From Pseudomonas putida W15Oct28 (GTDB taxonomy: Bacteria; Pseudomonadota; Gammaproteobacteria; Pseudomonadales; Pseudomonadaceae), in assembly GCF_000708715.2 (NCBI RefSeq), contig NZ_JENB01000002.1, forward strand, positions 186,001 to 250,000: a stretch of 64,000 nucleotides of DNA. Reading direction: 5' to 3'. The notes under the pieces were generated by a model that had not been told where the DNA came from, searched no databases, and worked only from the letters and a program-made list of their open reading frames with translations. How positions within the stretch are numbered: the stretch's first letter is position 1; every line of letters begins with the position of its first letter. This document shows positions 37,849-45,920 of the stretch, one piece after another. The translations under genes were made by a program, and so were the position numbers.

Positions 37849-38098
37849 CTACGGTGTCGCCATTAAAACTCAGTGACTGCACTCCGACCCAATGCGCTAA
37901 AGTTTAGTACCTGCTTACTTCAGCCTGCCTGCAGCGGATAATACGTTATGACATCAGACCTCTTCCCGCTGCTGACGCCTTCAATGCGGTGGATGCGCCT
38001 TACCCTCTCTGCCCCCACTCAATCAAGATTTTGGACATGCACTGAAAGCCCCCCCTACCACCTTGGAAGTTGTAGTCTTCAACGGCCGCTTACAACAC
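37849..38098. other. Intergenic region between convergent island genes
   Basis: About 250 bases between the DUF559-type gene and the convergent gajB. No gene, repeat or clear terminator was seen. Confidence 0.5.
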
Positions 38099-39913
38099 TC
38101 ACAGACCGGCTGCACGCATTCGTTGCTCCAGCTCATCCAAGAATGGCGAGCGCCCCAGGCGCATCGGGCCATAGCGGCCGTCAACGAAACCAGAGTACAG
38201 CATATGGACCTCATCACGCGCACGTGTAACCCCAACATAGAAAAGCCGGCGACTTTCGCGCAACTTCTCGGGGCTCTCATTTCGCCATGGCAAATTTCCG
38301 AGATCGAGACCGACCATGATTACCACGTCATACTCACACCCCTTCGCTGAGTGCAGTGTCAGTAAATTGAGGTGGTCCGGCGAACCATCACGTCCGCCCA
38401 AGCTCGTGATGTCCAGCGTAGCCAACGCACCGCCCTCGGCGAGAGCTGTCGTCATACGATCTAACTGCTCTTTCTGATCAGCGAGCGCCAACTCATCATG
38501 AACTAGGCGATCCACGATCCCGTTACGTAACGAAGCAACAAAGTTACGTGCGGGCTGCTGGTCAGCACGCAATTGCCACAGTAAAGCGGTGAGCTCATGC
38601 CCTTTGCGTCGAGCGTGCACATCGTCTAAGCCCGACCTGTGGAAGGCGAAATAGCGGTCAATTAGCCCGCGCAGTTGCGGATGTCCGACACGCCAGCCAC
38701 CCGCACACCAAGCAGCGCAATCCTCCACCCAACTCGTCAACGCAACCTTACGATAAGGCGCAGCGGTGTCCACCCGGATGTAATCGAAGCCGCCCGTTGT
38801 CACCGCCTCAGCGACCACATCGCCTGCACGATAATCTTTATAAAGAATTGCGATATCGCCCAACGTTCGCCCCGGCTTAGACGCTAAGGCCGTGGGAATG
38901 ATCTGAGCGACGGCATGTGCGGCCTGATCCGACAGCCCATTGGGGCAAAGGACGAACTCGATGGTCGTCTGACGGGCTGGGTCATTCGCCCTATAGCCTC
39001 GAGCTTCACCCAAAGCCATTTCCGAAGCACTGACAATTCCGGCGCCTGAGCGATAGTTCAGCTGAAGTCTGACTGGTTCGATGTCTTCGCGCGCGGCGAG
39101 CTCCATGAGCAACGCGCCATCGGCACCAGTGAAACCGTAGATTGATTGGTCGGCGTCGCCGACCGCGAACAGGCGCACACCACCATCGAAAGCCAGGCGC
39201 GTAACTATTCGATGGAGTGCGACCCCCAGATCCTGATATTCATCGACTGCCAGCACTGGAAATTTTGCCTGCACCAGCGGTAGCACCCAATCATGATCGG
39301 AGATCAACTGCTGGCCAAAGACAACCATGTCGTCATAGTCGATTAGCCCATCCTGACGCAATGCAGCTTCGTAAGCGTCAGCCCAAGCGGCGAGTTCCTC
39401 TTCGCTACTCCAAGCAATGCTATTTCGGTTCAGTACGGAGCGGCGATGCCGTCCAAGATCGATCGCTTTGTAAGGGTGATTAGGTCCGAAGAGCCGGTCT
39501 CCAGATTGCTTGAGCAAACGCTCACCCACTCGCTGAGATGCCACTGAGAGAGGGAATTCTATCGGCAGATCAGCTAAGCGCCCGTATGGCATCAACAGAT
39601 GGCGCAGACAGAACCCATGGACAGTGCCAATGAATAGGTTCGGCGCCTCTCGCAACCCCAACACCTCAAGCCGGCGAGTCAACTCACGCGCACACTCTTG
39701 GCTGTAAGTGATGCATGCAGCACCACGGGGGGGCTGAACGTCCTCAGCGAGGATACGGGCCAGCTTCAATGCGAGCGTCTTGGTTTTTCCGCTTCCAGGG
39801 CCAGCGAGTACTACGCAATGCCCCTGAGAGTTATATGCTGCCAACTGACCTGGGTTTCCTGCCAACTCGGCTGCCTGTGCCAAGTAGGCTGTACTGACAC
39901 TACGCGACGGCAT
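38099..39913 (-). CDS. gajB: GajB, UvrD-like helicase of Gabija
   Basis: A 604-residue superfamily 1 helicase: Walker A LAGPGSGKT (K43), motif Ia ITYSQECARELTRRL, GTVHGFCL, Walker B AVDEYQDL (D223-E224), GDADQSIYGFTGA, motif IV LQLNYRSGAG, motif V LLTLHSAKGCEYDVV and motif VI FYVGVTRAR. In Gabija, GajB pairs with the OLD-family nuclease GajA and is activated by DNA ends produced by it, depleting nucleotides during infection. Its start overlaps the gajA stop by 14 bases. Confidence 0.85.
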   Translation of the reverse strand: MPSRSVSTAYLAQAAELAGNPGQLAAYNSQGHCVVLAGPGSGKTKTLALKLARILAEDVQPPRGAACITYSQECARELTRRLEVLGLREAPNLFIGTVHGFCLRHLLMPYGRLADLPIEFPLSVASQRVGERLLKQSGDRLFGPNHPYKAIDLGRHRRSVLNRNSIAWSSEEELAAWADAYEAALRQDGLIDYDDMVVFGQQLISDHDWVLPLVQAKFPVLAVDEYQDLGVALHRIVTRLAFDGGVRLFAVGDADQSIYGFTGADGALLMELAAREDIEPVRLQLNYRSGAGIVSASEMALGEARGYRANDPARQTTIEFVLCPNGLSDQAAHAVAQIIPTALASKPGRTLGDIAILYKDYRAGDVVAEAVTTGGFDYIRVDTAAPYRKVALTSWVEDCAAWCAGGWRVGHPQLRGLIDRYFAFHRSGLDDVHARRKGHELTALLWQLRADQQPARNFVASLRNGIVDRLVHDELALADQKEQLDRMTTALAEGGALATLDITSLGGRDGSPDHLNLLTLHSAKGCEYDVVIMVGLDLGNLPWRNESPEKLRESRRLFYVGVTRARDEVHMLYSGFVDGRYGPMRLGRSPFLDELEQRMRAAGL

Positions 39914-41690
39914 TGCGGATGTGCTCCAGCGCGGCCCGAATATAGCCCGGACAAACGTGCTCCGAAACAGATGGAGCTAGAGCCTGCGCAAATCGCCCCT
40001 TCCCGATCCTATCGATCAACTTCAGCAAGCGGTCTTCATCGACCTGCCCCGGATCGTCGACCCACTGTTGTAGGGCGCCCAAAGTAACCCGCCTTAGAGA
40101 GAGTTCCTCTAAAATGACCTCCTGCATCGCTTCCGCGAGCCCGCCCGCGAAAAGCTCAGTTTCCAAGGTGTTTTCGTTGACGAAGTATCCGTACTCTTCG
40201 CCTAGCTCAATCACCTCATCCGCATCCAGGTCCTCATGGTCTACGTCGCTTTGAACCACATTAAGAACGTTGATCAGTCGTCTGCGGACCAACGGATGAT
40301 TGCCGTTGACGGGATCAAGATCCGTGAGAATCACATGGGGGATGTCTAGGCCCTCGGGGCCCAGAAGTTTTACGTAGGGTGTAAAGTTGGTTCCCCCAAC
40401 CGAACACACGGTAATTCCAAGCATGTCGAGCGGGATTTCTAGAGCCTCGGCGAATGCGGGAACGAGGAAGCGCTCCGCGTCTCCCTCAACTAAAATCACA
40501 CCTCGAGCGAAGAAAATCTCGCCTCTAGTAACATCGATGTAACGCTGAAGGTCCTCCTCGTCACGCTGAGTAAAAGGCGCGTTCGCTGTGGAAACAGCGA
40601 CAGTCTCACCTAACACCGCGTCATGCCGCAGTAGAACGATTGATCTGATCGGAGCTACGCTCGCGATATGTGGCGAATGTGTAGTGAGGATTGTTGTCAG
40701 CGGGGGGGAATCCTCGCCATCCTCAGTTTCTCTTCCGAGAAAATAGCGATAGACGAGGCGCTGCACATGTGGATGCAGATGCGCTTCAGGCTCCTCGACT
40801 ACAAAGAAGGTATGGTCACGCTCCCCGTCGGTGACGAGCCGATCAAGCTCGAGGCTTTTTAACGCCAAAAAAATCAGGTTTGCGGTTCCCAGGCTGGCTT
40901 CACCGACGCTGCGTACGCCATTGTCGATCAGTAACCGCAAGCTACGCAGTAACGCGTCCACTCGAGTGGGAGCGAGTCCGAGCGATACAGGAACCGCATG
41001 CTGACCACCAGCGATAGCGATTAGCCGATCGCTGATGCGGTTTGCCGCAGCCACCACTTCATCGTGGCCGGCCAGTTCGCGCTGTGCTTCATCGATCTGG
41101 TTCTGAATCTCTTCACGGGCATCGTCGTCCAAAGACGCGGCAAGATCCTCGATGAGCGGCCTCAATGGCGAATTGCGCCAACTTGCGAGATCCTTCTCGG
41201 CGTCACGCAACGCTCCCTGTACATCCATTGGCAACATGCGTCGAAGGCCGCCTCCGACATGCATTTCGGGATCGTGACCACCAAAGACTACGTACTCATA
41301 GTCAGTTAGTGATTCTGCTGCATTTCGAAGCGCGGCTTTAGGCTGGTAACGATAAGTAAGTCGAGCCACCATAGGAGGGCCTGGATCGATCACGCAATCG
41401 TTGAGGTGGGCCATCAACCGAGGGTCGCCGGTGAAGTCCGTCAGATCCACGGAAATTTCAATGCTCTCGCCAATCTTATTGGCGCCTAGTCCATCCCAAA
41501 AATGCTCAAGGCCCAGCTGCCTATCCCGCTCAGACAACCTCGGATCAAGAATCAGCTGCAGCCCGCGAATGAAGTTGCTTTTACCAACCTTGTTTTCTCC
41601 AACAATGACTATGCTGTCACCGGTCTCGACGTCAACATCCGAGAAATTAGCGAAATTGATTAGCCTGACACGAGAAATCCGCATTTCCAT
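39900..41690 (-). CDS. gajA: GajA, OLD-family ATPase-TOPRIM nuclease of Gabija
   Basis: A 596-residue protein (from ATG 41690, AAGGATGGGG upstream; neighbouring in-frame ATGs at 41696 and 41684 are possible). N-terminal ABC-like ATPase: GENKVGKS (31-38), Walker B FFVVEEPEAHLHP (E299-E300) and H-loop TTHSPH. C-terminal TOPRIM domain: ILVEGDAE (E402) and LTDLDP (D457, D459). This is the class 2 OLD arrangement, encoded beside a UvrD-type helicase. GajA is a site-selective DNA nickase inhibited by ATP. Confidence 0.85.
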   Translation of the reverse strand: MEMRISRVRLINFANFSDVDVETGDSIVIVGENKVGKSNFIRGLQLILDPRLSERDRQLGLEHFWDGLGANKIGESIEISVDLTDFTGDPRLMAHLNDCVIDPGPPMVARLTYRYQPKAALRNAAESLTDYEYVVFGGHDPEMHVGGGLRRMLPMDVQGALRDAEKDLASWRNSPLRPLIEDLAASLDDDAREEIQNQIDEAQRELAGHDEVVAAANRISDRLIAIAGGQHAVPVSLGLAPTRVDALLRSLRLLIDNGVRSVGEASLGTANLIFLALKSLELDRLVTDGERDHTFFVVEEPEAHLHPHVQRLVYRYFLGRETEDGEDSPPLTTILTTHSPHIASVAPIRSIVLLRHDAVLGETVAVSTANAPFTQRDEEDLQRYIDVTRGEIFFARGVILVEGDAERFLVPAFAEALEIPLDMLGITVCSVGGTNFTPYVKLLGPEGLDIPHVILTDLDPVNGNHPLVRRRLINVLNVVQSDVDHEDLDADEVIELGEEYGYFVNENTLETELFAGGLAEAMQEVILEELSLRRVTLGALQQWVDDPGQVDEDRLLKLIDRIGKGRFAQALAPSVSEHVCPGYIRAALEHIRNAVA

Positions 41691-41965
41691 CCCCATCCTT
41701 TGGCTTGTCACAAATAGTAGTATTTCAATGCCATGATTCCATTCATTCCCCCTCCGGAGGCTATGTTGAGCAGGCCCACGTACCCAGACAGATACGCGGA
41801 GCCCTTGACGAACCATAGAAGTCCAGAACGTTGGAATTTCACATGTCAGGCCCAAACGCACAGTTGAGCGTAGACCGGATTCTTACTCTTGATGACGATC
41901 TTCGCTAAATCGTAGGTCTCGTAAGGTGCAGGTGTGATGATCTCATTAAGCACTGACGGTGAAGT
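41691..41965. other. Intergenic region upstream of gajA
   Basis: About 275 bases holding the presumed gajA promoter. No gene recognised; a reading frame running upstream from gajA has no Shine-Dalgarno support. Confidence 0.5.
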
Positions 41966-43309
41966 TCAGTCGTGACCGGCAAGCCTCGCTTTGAGCATAT
42001 CGAGTAAGCGGGCTCTTTTTTCAGCATCCTCCACCAGACGCTGACGTGCTGCGGACAAGGTGTATCTTAGGAACTCCTTGGCACGAGCCTTTATCAGCGC
42101 TGCGACGTCATCATCGCCGAACAACACCGCAAGGTATTCGAGTTTGCACACGAAGCGTTGGGTCTCCTTTGCGTCGACATCAGCTTGTGTGAGTTGCTTA
42201 TCCAGTTGGCTCCAGAACTCCTCAGTGTTGATCCATGCGCCCAACTCCCTGCATTCGGATTCAAGCCGAACGTGATGCTGTTCGATTCCCATGGTGAAGA
42301 TCTTCTTGACCTTCTTTACTGTCGGCTGCCGAAGCACATCCAGGAGACCGTTCAACGGAAGTTCACTGTGCTTGGCGAGCACCAGAAGGAGATCGAGATC
42401 TAGCATGAAGCTCACTGCGACCTCCCGGAAGCTGGCGTAGAGATCCCGACCGTGAGCGATGCGATTGCGACGAATCGGCATGATGAAGAGGAGGTACTCC
42501 ATGCCGATTACATCGGTGTGCTTCTGGATCGTCTCGAGCAGGTGATTAAGAGCAGCTCTCTCACTCATCGACTCCTTCAGGCCAAGCGTCTGGCAGATGT
42601 TGTGAATGGTCCCTTCGATGAACGGCGGGAGGATGAACGACAACGAAATGTAATCGCGTTGTTTGAAACGCTCGACGATGTGCTCTACGAGATCGCCCTT
42701 GCCAGCAACATGAATGTCGTTACGACCGGCCTCCAAAAACCTCGGAATGATGTTCTCCTCGATGTAACACTCAGCTACCTGGTAGTAGTCATCGGTTACC
42801 TCCCGACGCTTGTAGTACGCCCGAATCTCGTCGATATTCTCGCGGTACACAGATACAGGCAGTGACAGGAAGCGAAAATCAATTTCCTCCAGGAGATCGG
42901 GATTCAAGTTTCGGGTTCGCCGATTACGGAACCGATAGCTATAAGTGAGGGCGTCAAAGAGGCACGGTGGACTGAAGCCCAGAAGTGACCCGGAGCCAAA
43001 CGCCCTCTTCATCTCAGGGCTGCATTGAAACGCAATAGTGAGCGAAGCGTTGTCGAGTTGAACCTTGATGTACTCTTCTATTTCGGCCGCAGCAGCCTCG
43101 TTCTTCTGGAGAAAGTACTCTAGCGCACGCTTGCGATATCGCTGTTCTTGAGTACGGCTTTCGTCGTCATCAGGAACTGTCGGAGCGTCTAGCTCTGTCT
43201 TGATCCGGCTAATCTGCTCGTTGATAGCACTACGATCCTTCTCTATTTCTACGAGCAGTTTCGCTTTTACCTCGGCGGCTTCATCTTGCATTTCAATGTC
43301 CTTGTGCAA
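41966..43309 (-). CDS. Unknown protein with RX4H (HEPN-type) motif
   Basis: A 447-residue, charged, helical protein. A coiled-coil-like N-terminus (residues 1-45, 60-85) precedes a domain containing MPIRRNRIAHGRDL, an R281-N282-x3-H286 motif matching the RX4-6H active site of HEPN ribonucleases. Surrounding helices (ILPPFIEGTIHNIC, VAVSFMLDLDLLLVLA) fit a HEPN-like helical bundle, similar in style to DUF4209 proteins. A toxin role in abortive infection is plausible by inference. It is a single gene, same strand as gajA, 275 bases away. I know no named system with this protein. Confidence 0.6.
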   Translation of the reverse strand: MHKDIEMQDEAAEVKAKLLVEIEKDRSAINEQISRIKTELDAPTVPDDDESRTQEQRYRKRALEYFLQKNEAAAAEIEEYIKVQLDNASLTIAFQCSPEMKRAFGSGSLLGFSPPCLFDALTYSYRFRNRRTRNLNPDLLEEIDFRFLSLPVSVYRENIDEIRAYYKRREVTDDYYQVAECYIEENIIPRFLEAGRNDIHVAGKGDLVEHIVERFKQRDYISLSFILPPFIEGTIHNICQTLGLKESMSERAALNHLLETIQKHTDVIGMEYLLFIMPIRRNRIAHGRDLYASFREVAVSFMLDLDLLLVLAKHSELPLNGLLDVLRQPTVKKVKKIFTMGIEQHHVRLESECRELGAWINTEEFWSQLDKQLTQADVDAKETQRFVCKLEYLAVLFGDDDVAALIKARAKEFLRYTLSAARQRLVEDAEKRARLLDMLKARLAGHD

Positions 43310-43437
43310 CGCATTCTAAATGGTTGCCGACGACTTACCGGCAGCCATGGGGGCCGAGCAGTATAAGGAAGTTCAAGTCGCCTCACCTTCAATGTGCGCT
43401 CCACAGCTGACTCAGGCATCTCGTAAACTCCGGTTGA

Positions 43438-43779
43438 TCAAATCGGCTCAGCAGGTGCAATTGCAGAGCGGACCGTGCCTTTCTCCGAAAGTGCATTGAT
43501 GCAATCCATCGCCTGCATCACCTCACCGCTACGCTCGTGCTGGGTCACCTCGACTAGCCCCCCTGAGAGCTCGCCGGGCTGACGTAAATCGAGCAGCATG
43601 AGCTCAACCTTGCTGAACGCCAGTCCCGACTGGGAAACCGACTCCAGCCCTTCGCTTGCTGCCTTGATGATCAAGCGCGTATAGCTAGGGTGCGGCAATT
43701 CCACACCCACTCCTTTGGCGATAGCTCTTGCCAAGCAGACGAACGACATGGTTTTTAGATTCGCAGAGCGGTGGGTCAT
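43438..43779 (-). pseudogene. Remnant of a umuC/rulB-type Y-family polymerase gene
   Basis: The 113-residue frame matches the C-terminal (little-finger) part of UmuC/RulB: VELPHPSYTRLIIKAASEGL, then FSKVELMLLDLRQPGELSGG, then MQAMDCINALSEKGTVRSA, equivalent to the usual LMAVMDxINxRFGRGTLR. The palm, fingers and final WxMRRxxxSPxYTT portion are absent. Plasmid-type rulB genes are known as insertion sites for mobile elements, so this may be a scar from an ancestral element. Confidence 0.65.
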
Positions 43780-44519
43780 GCGCGGTTAGGCCCCACGTAA
43801 GATCTGCTCAAGTAAGCGCAAGTCCAAAGACGTGGTCGCCCACCCTTTCCGCAGGCCGTGCACGAACACGCTTGCGAAGGTCTTGCTGTTGGCGCTGGCG
43901 TCAAATTGACCCATTGGCCAATGCCATGATGTTCCAACAGCAACCGCATAAAACCAGCACTGGTAACGGTTCATAAGGTAGAAGCTTGGATCAGTAAGGT
44001 TTCAGCAACAGGGTCAATGCTGTGCTGGCGATAACAGTCACGCCACCTCCTATGCAATTTGCGCCGACAGTTCCGCAAATATGTCGTCCGCCGCTGACTC
44101 AACGCCCTAATAGAATCACAGCAGGTGCAGGCGCAAGCATCATCCCTACCGCTCGGCTAGATGTAGGCATTAAAGAAGAGCTAGGTGCTTAGCCCGGGAA
44201 CACGCAGAAAAGCCTTCACCGGGAAGCTATGTTGCCATGCGACCACACTGGCGTCGCTTTTGAAGGAGACCGCAGCGTAGTAAATGCCAAGACCTGACTG
44301 CTTACCTGGCCAATTGGCGCGCTGGCCTGCCGAATGTCCAGGCTGCGGCAATACCCCTATCAAGGTCGTGATGCAGAAGTTCATACCTCAGACCATCGTC
44401 GTCGGCAATTACCACGCCGGGTGACAAAGCAGTCTTCTGCAGCAGCCAATCCTGTCCGGTAGAGCCATGCCGGCAGCGACGCTGTTTGCATGGCCTTTCT
44501 AGCTCCCAAAAGTTCCAGT
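43780..44519. other. Decayed region between umuC remnant and DUF4917 gene
   Basis: About 740 bases without an intact gene. On the minus strand two overlapping short frames (44302-44547 and 44181-44384) give GVVIADDDGLRYELLHHDLDRG and then, in another frame, KQSGLGIYYAAVSFKSD, reminiscent of the DDGxG and GLGLYY boxes of a histidine-kinase ATPase domain broken by a frameshift. This reading is tentative. Nothing else was recognised. Confidence 0.3.
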
Positions 44520-45521
44520 CTATTCGTCTGCCGGGTGAATCCAGCACCCGGGACTCTCACTATCGAAGAAATCTACTTCTACCTCGCCGAGGTCATCCTG
44601 GATGATCTGATGGGCCGTATTGCAGTAAGCCTGGCTGCCCCGAAATACTGAAACGGCCACACGCTGGATGCCACTGCCTCGCATTCGCTTGAGCAGGTGC
44701 CTGTCATGCTCCCCCAGTCCCCAGCCGAACAGGGTCAGCGATCTGCGTGGCGATGTGAGGACCTCCCGATAGACCGTGGACAGGTAATAGCTGCTACGGA
44801 TTGAGTTGATTTTTTGCCCGGCGGTGCCCTCACTGACGAACAGAGGCACAACTCGTTCGCTACGCCACTGCCGCAGGATCGCTTCCAGCAGCCCATGGCC
44901 TGCAGCATGGATTTTGAACTCTTCCTCCACGTTATTACGGCTCAGAGCCAAGCTACCGTGGGGGTAGAAGACCAAGGTATTTTCGCGCTCGCCGTAAAGC
45001 GAACGGAATCGCCGCCAATCGTCGTCAAAACTGCCGTCGCGGAAGCAGTCCTTGAACTTGTGACCATCGTCGACGTTAAAGCCGTGCGCCATGGTCCAGT
45101 AGACCAGCAAGTCGTAGTTCAGCGAGAGCACCGTGTCGAACCCTTTAAGGTACTGGTACATGTTGGGCAGATGTTGTGTGACCTGCTCGTACTCAGGGTG
45201 TACGCTGCGGACCGCTTGTATTAAGGAGTCTCGAACTCGCACATACGCCTGGTGCGTTCGCTCGTCAGGAATTTCAAGTGACCGGTTCACGTTGCTGGCC
45301 TGCCAGACCAGCCGCAGGACAAGCTCAAAATCGCTGGTTTCGAAGAAGTCGAACAGGCGCTGCACATCGCCGTCGAGCAACTCATTCTCGCGAGCGTGCG
45401 TCAGCAGAGAGCCATACGCGAAGGTCGGCGCAATCGCGATGCTCGCACCGTTGCCGAGCAAGATAGTGCCGCGACGGTAGTTGTTAGAAATTTCTGCCCA
45501 CGGCAGGATGGGGAATGGCAT
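44520..45521 (-). CDS. DUF4917 family, SIR2-like protein
   Basis: A 333-residue protein starting at ATG 45521 (GGAG upstream), MPFPILPWAEISNNYRRG. It carries TILLGNGASIAI (GNGAS at 23-27), VLSLNYDLLVYW (N135-Y136-D137), LVFYPHGSLAL (H188) and LTLFGWGLGEHDRHLL, in the order of NAD-binding GAGxS, TxNYD, HG and GxS/D-type motifs of SIR2-like NADases. SIR2-type proteins in defence islands deplete NAD on infection. DUF4917 has no assigned function I know; it is solo here, flanked by decayed DNA and a divergent Septu-like operon. Confidence 0.65.
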   Translation of the reverse strand: MPFPILPWAEISNNYRRGTILLGNGASIAIAPTFAYGSLLTHARENELLDGDVQRLFDFFETSDFELVLRLVWQASNVNRSLEIPDERTHQAYVRVRDSLIQAVRSVHPEYEQVTQHLPNMYQYLKGFDTVLSLNYDLLVYWTMAHGFNVDDGHKFKDCFRDGSFDDDWRRFRSLYGERENTLVFYPHGSLALSRNNVEEEFKIHAAGHGLLEAILRQWRSERVVPLFVSEGTAGQKINSIRSSYYLSTVYREVLTSPRRSLTLFGWGLGEHDRHLLKRMRGSGIQRVAVSVFRGSQAYCNTAHQIIQDDLGEVEVDFFDSESPGCWIHPADE

Positions 45522-45920
45522 ACCGGCTCCGCTCTGGATGTTGTCGCGCGATGATAGCCGTACCCGGTGAACGTTTATCAGTGACCGCGTCAATAAAAGA
45601 CGTGATCACCGAACCGCGGCAAGAATTGAATGAGTGCACGGAAGGAAACTGTATGAGTGGGGAGTAGCTGTCGACCTGATTGCCGGATGCTGCTTTCCGC
45701 CACCGCATGTTGTAGGTCGAAGGCGGCCGGCTGGGAGTAACGGCTATTGCTTGAAACAAGCCATTCCTGTAGCCGTGGACACTAGGTATGCCCCAATGAC
45801 TCGTGACAGCCTTCGCGGACCATCACAGACTTTTCGATAGTGGCCCCATGCTATATCGTGCACCCTGTGTTTGGCGATGATCTGTGGCGGTTTGTTTCGC
45901 CGTGTCAGGGAAGATGAGCA
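45522..45920. promoter_or_regulatory. Divergent promoter region, DUF4917 and Septu-like operon
   Basis: About 400 bases between divergent genes. Short frames present have no recognisable content. Promoters for both directions should lie here; no clear operator was seen. Confidence 0.4.

Noticed and set aside
43786..43974. 62-codon minus-strand frame upstream of the umuC remnant
   Set aside because: No similarity to UmuC upstream regions or any family could be seen; left as part of the decayed region.
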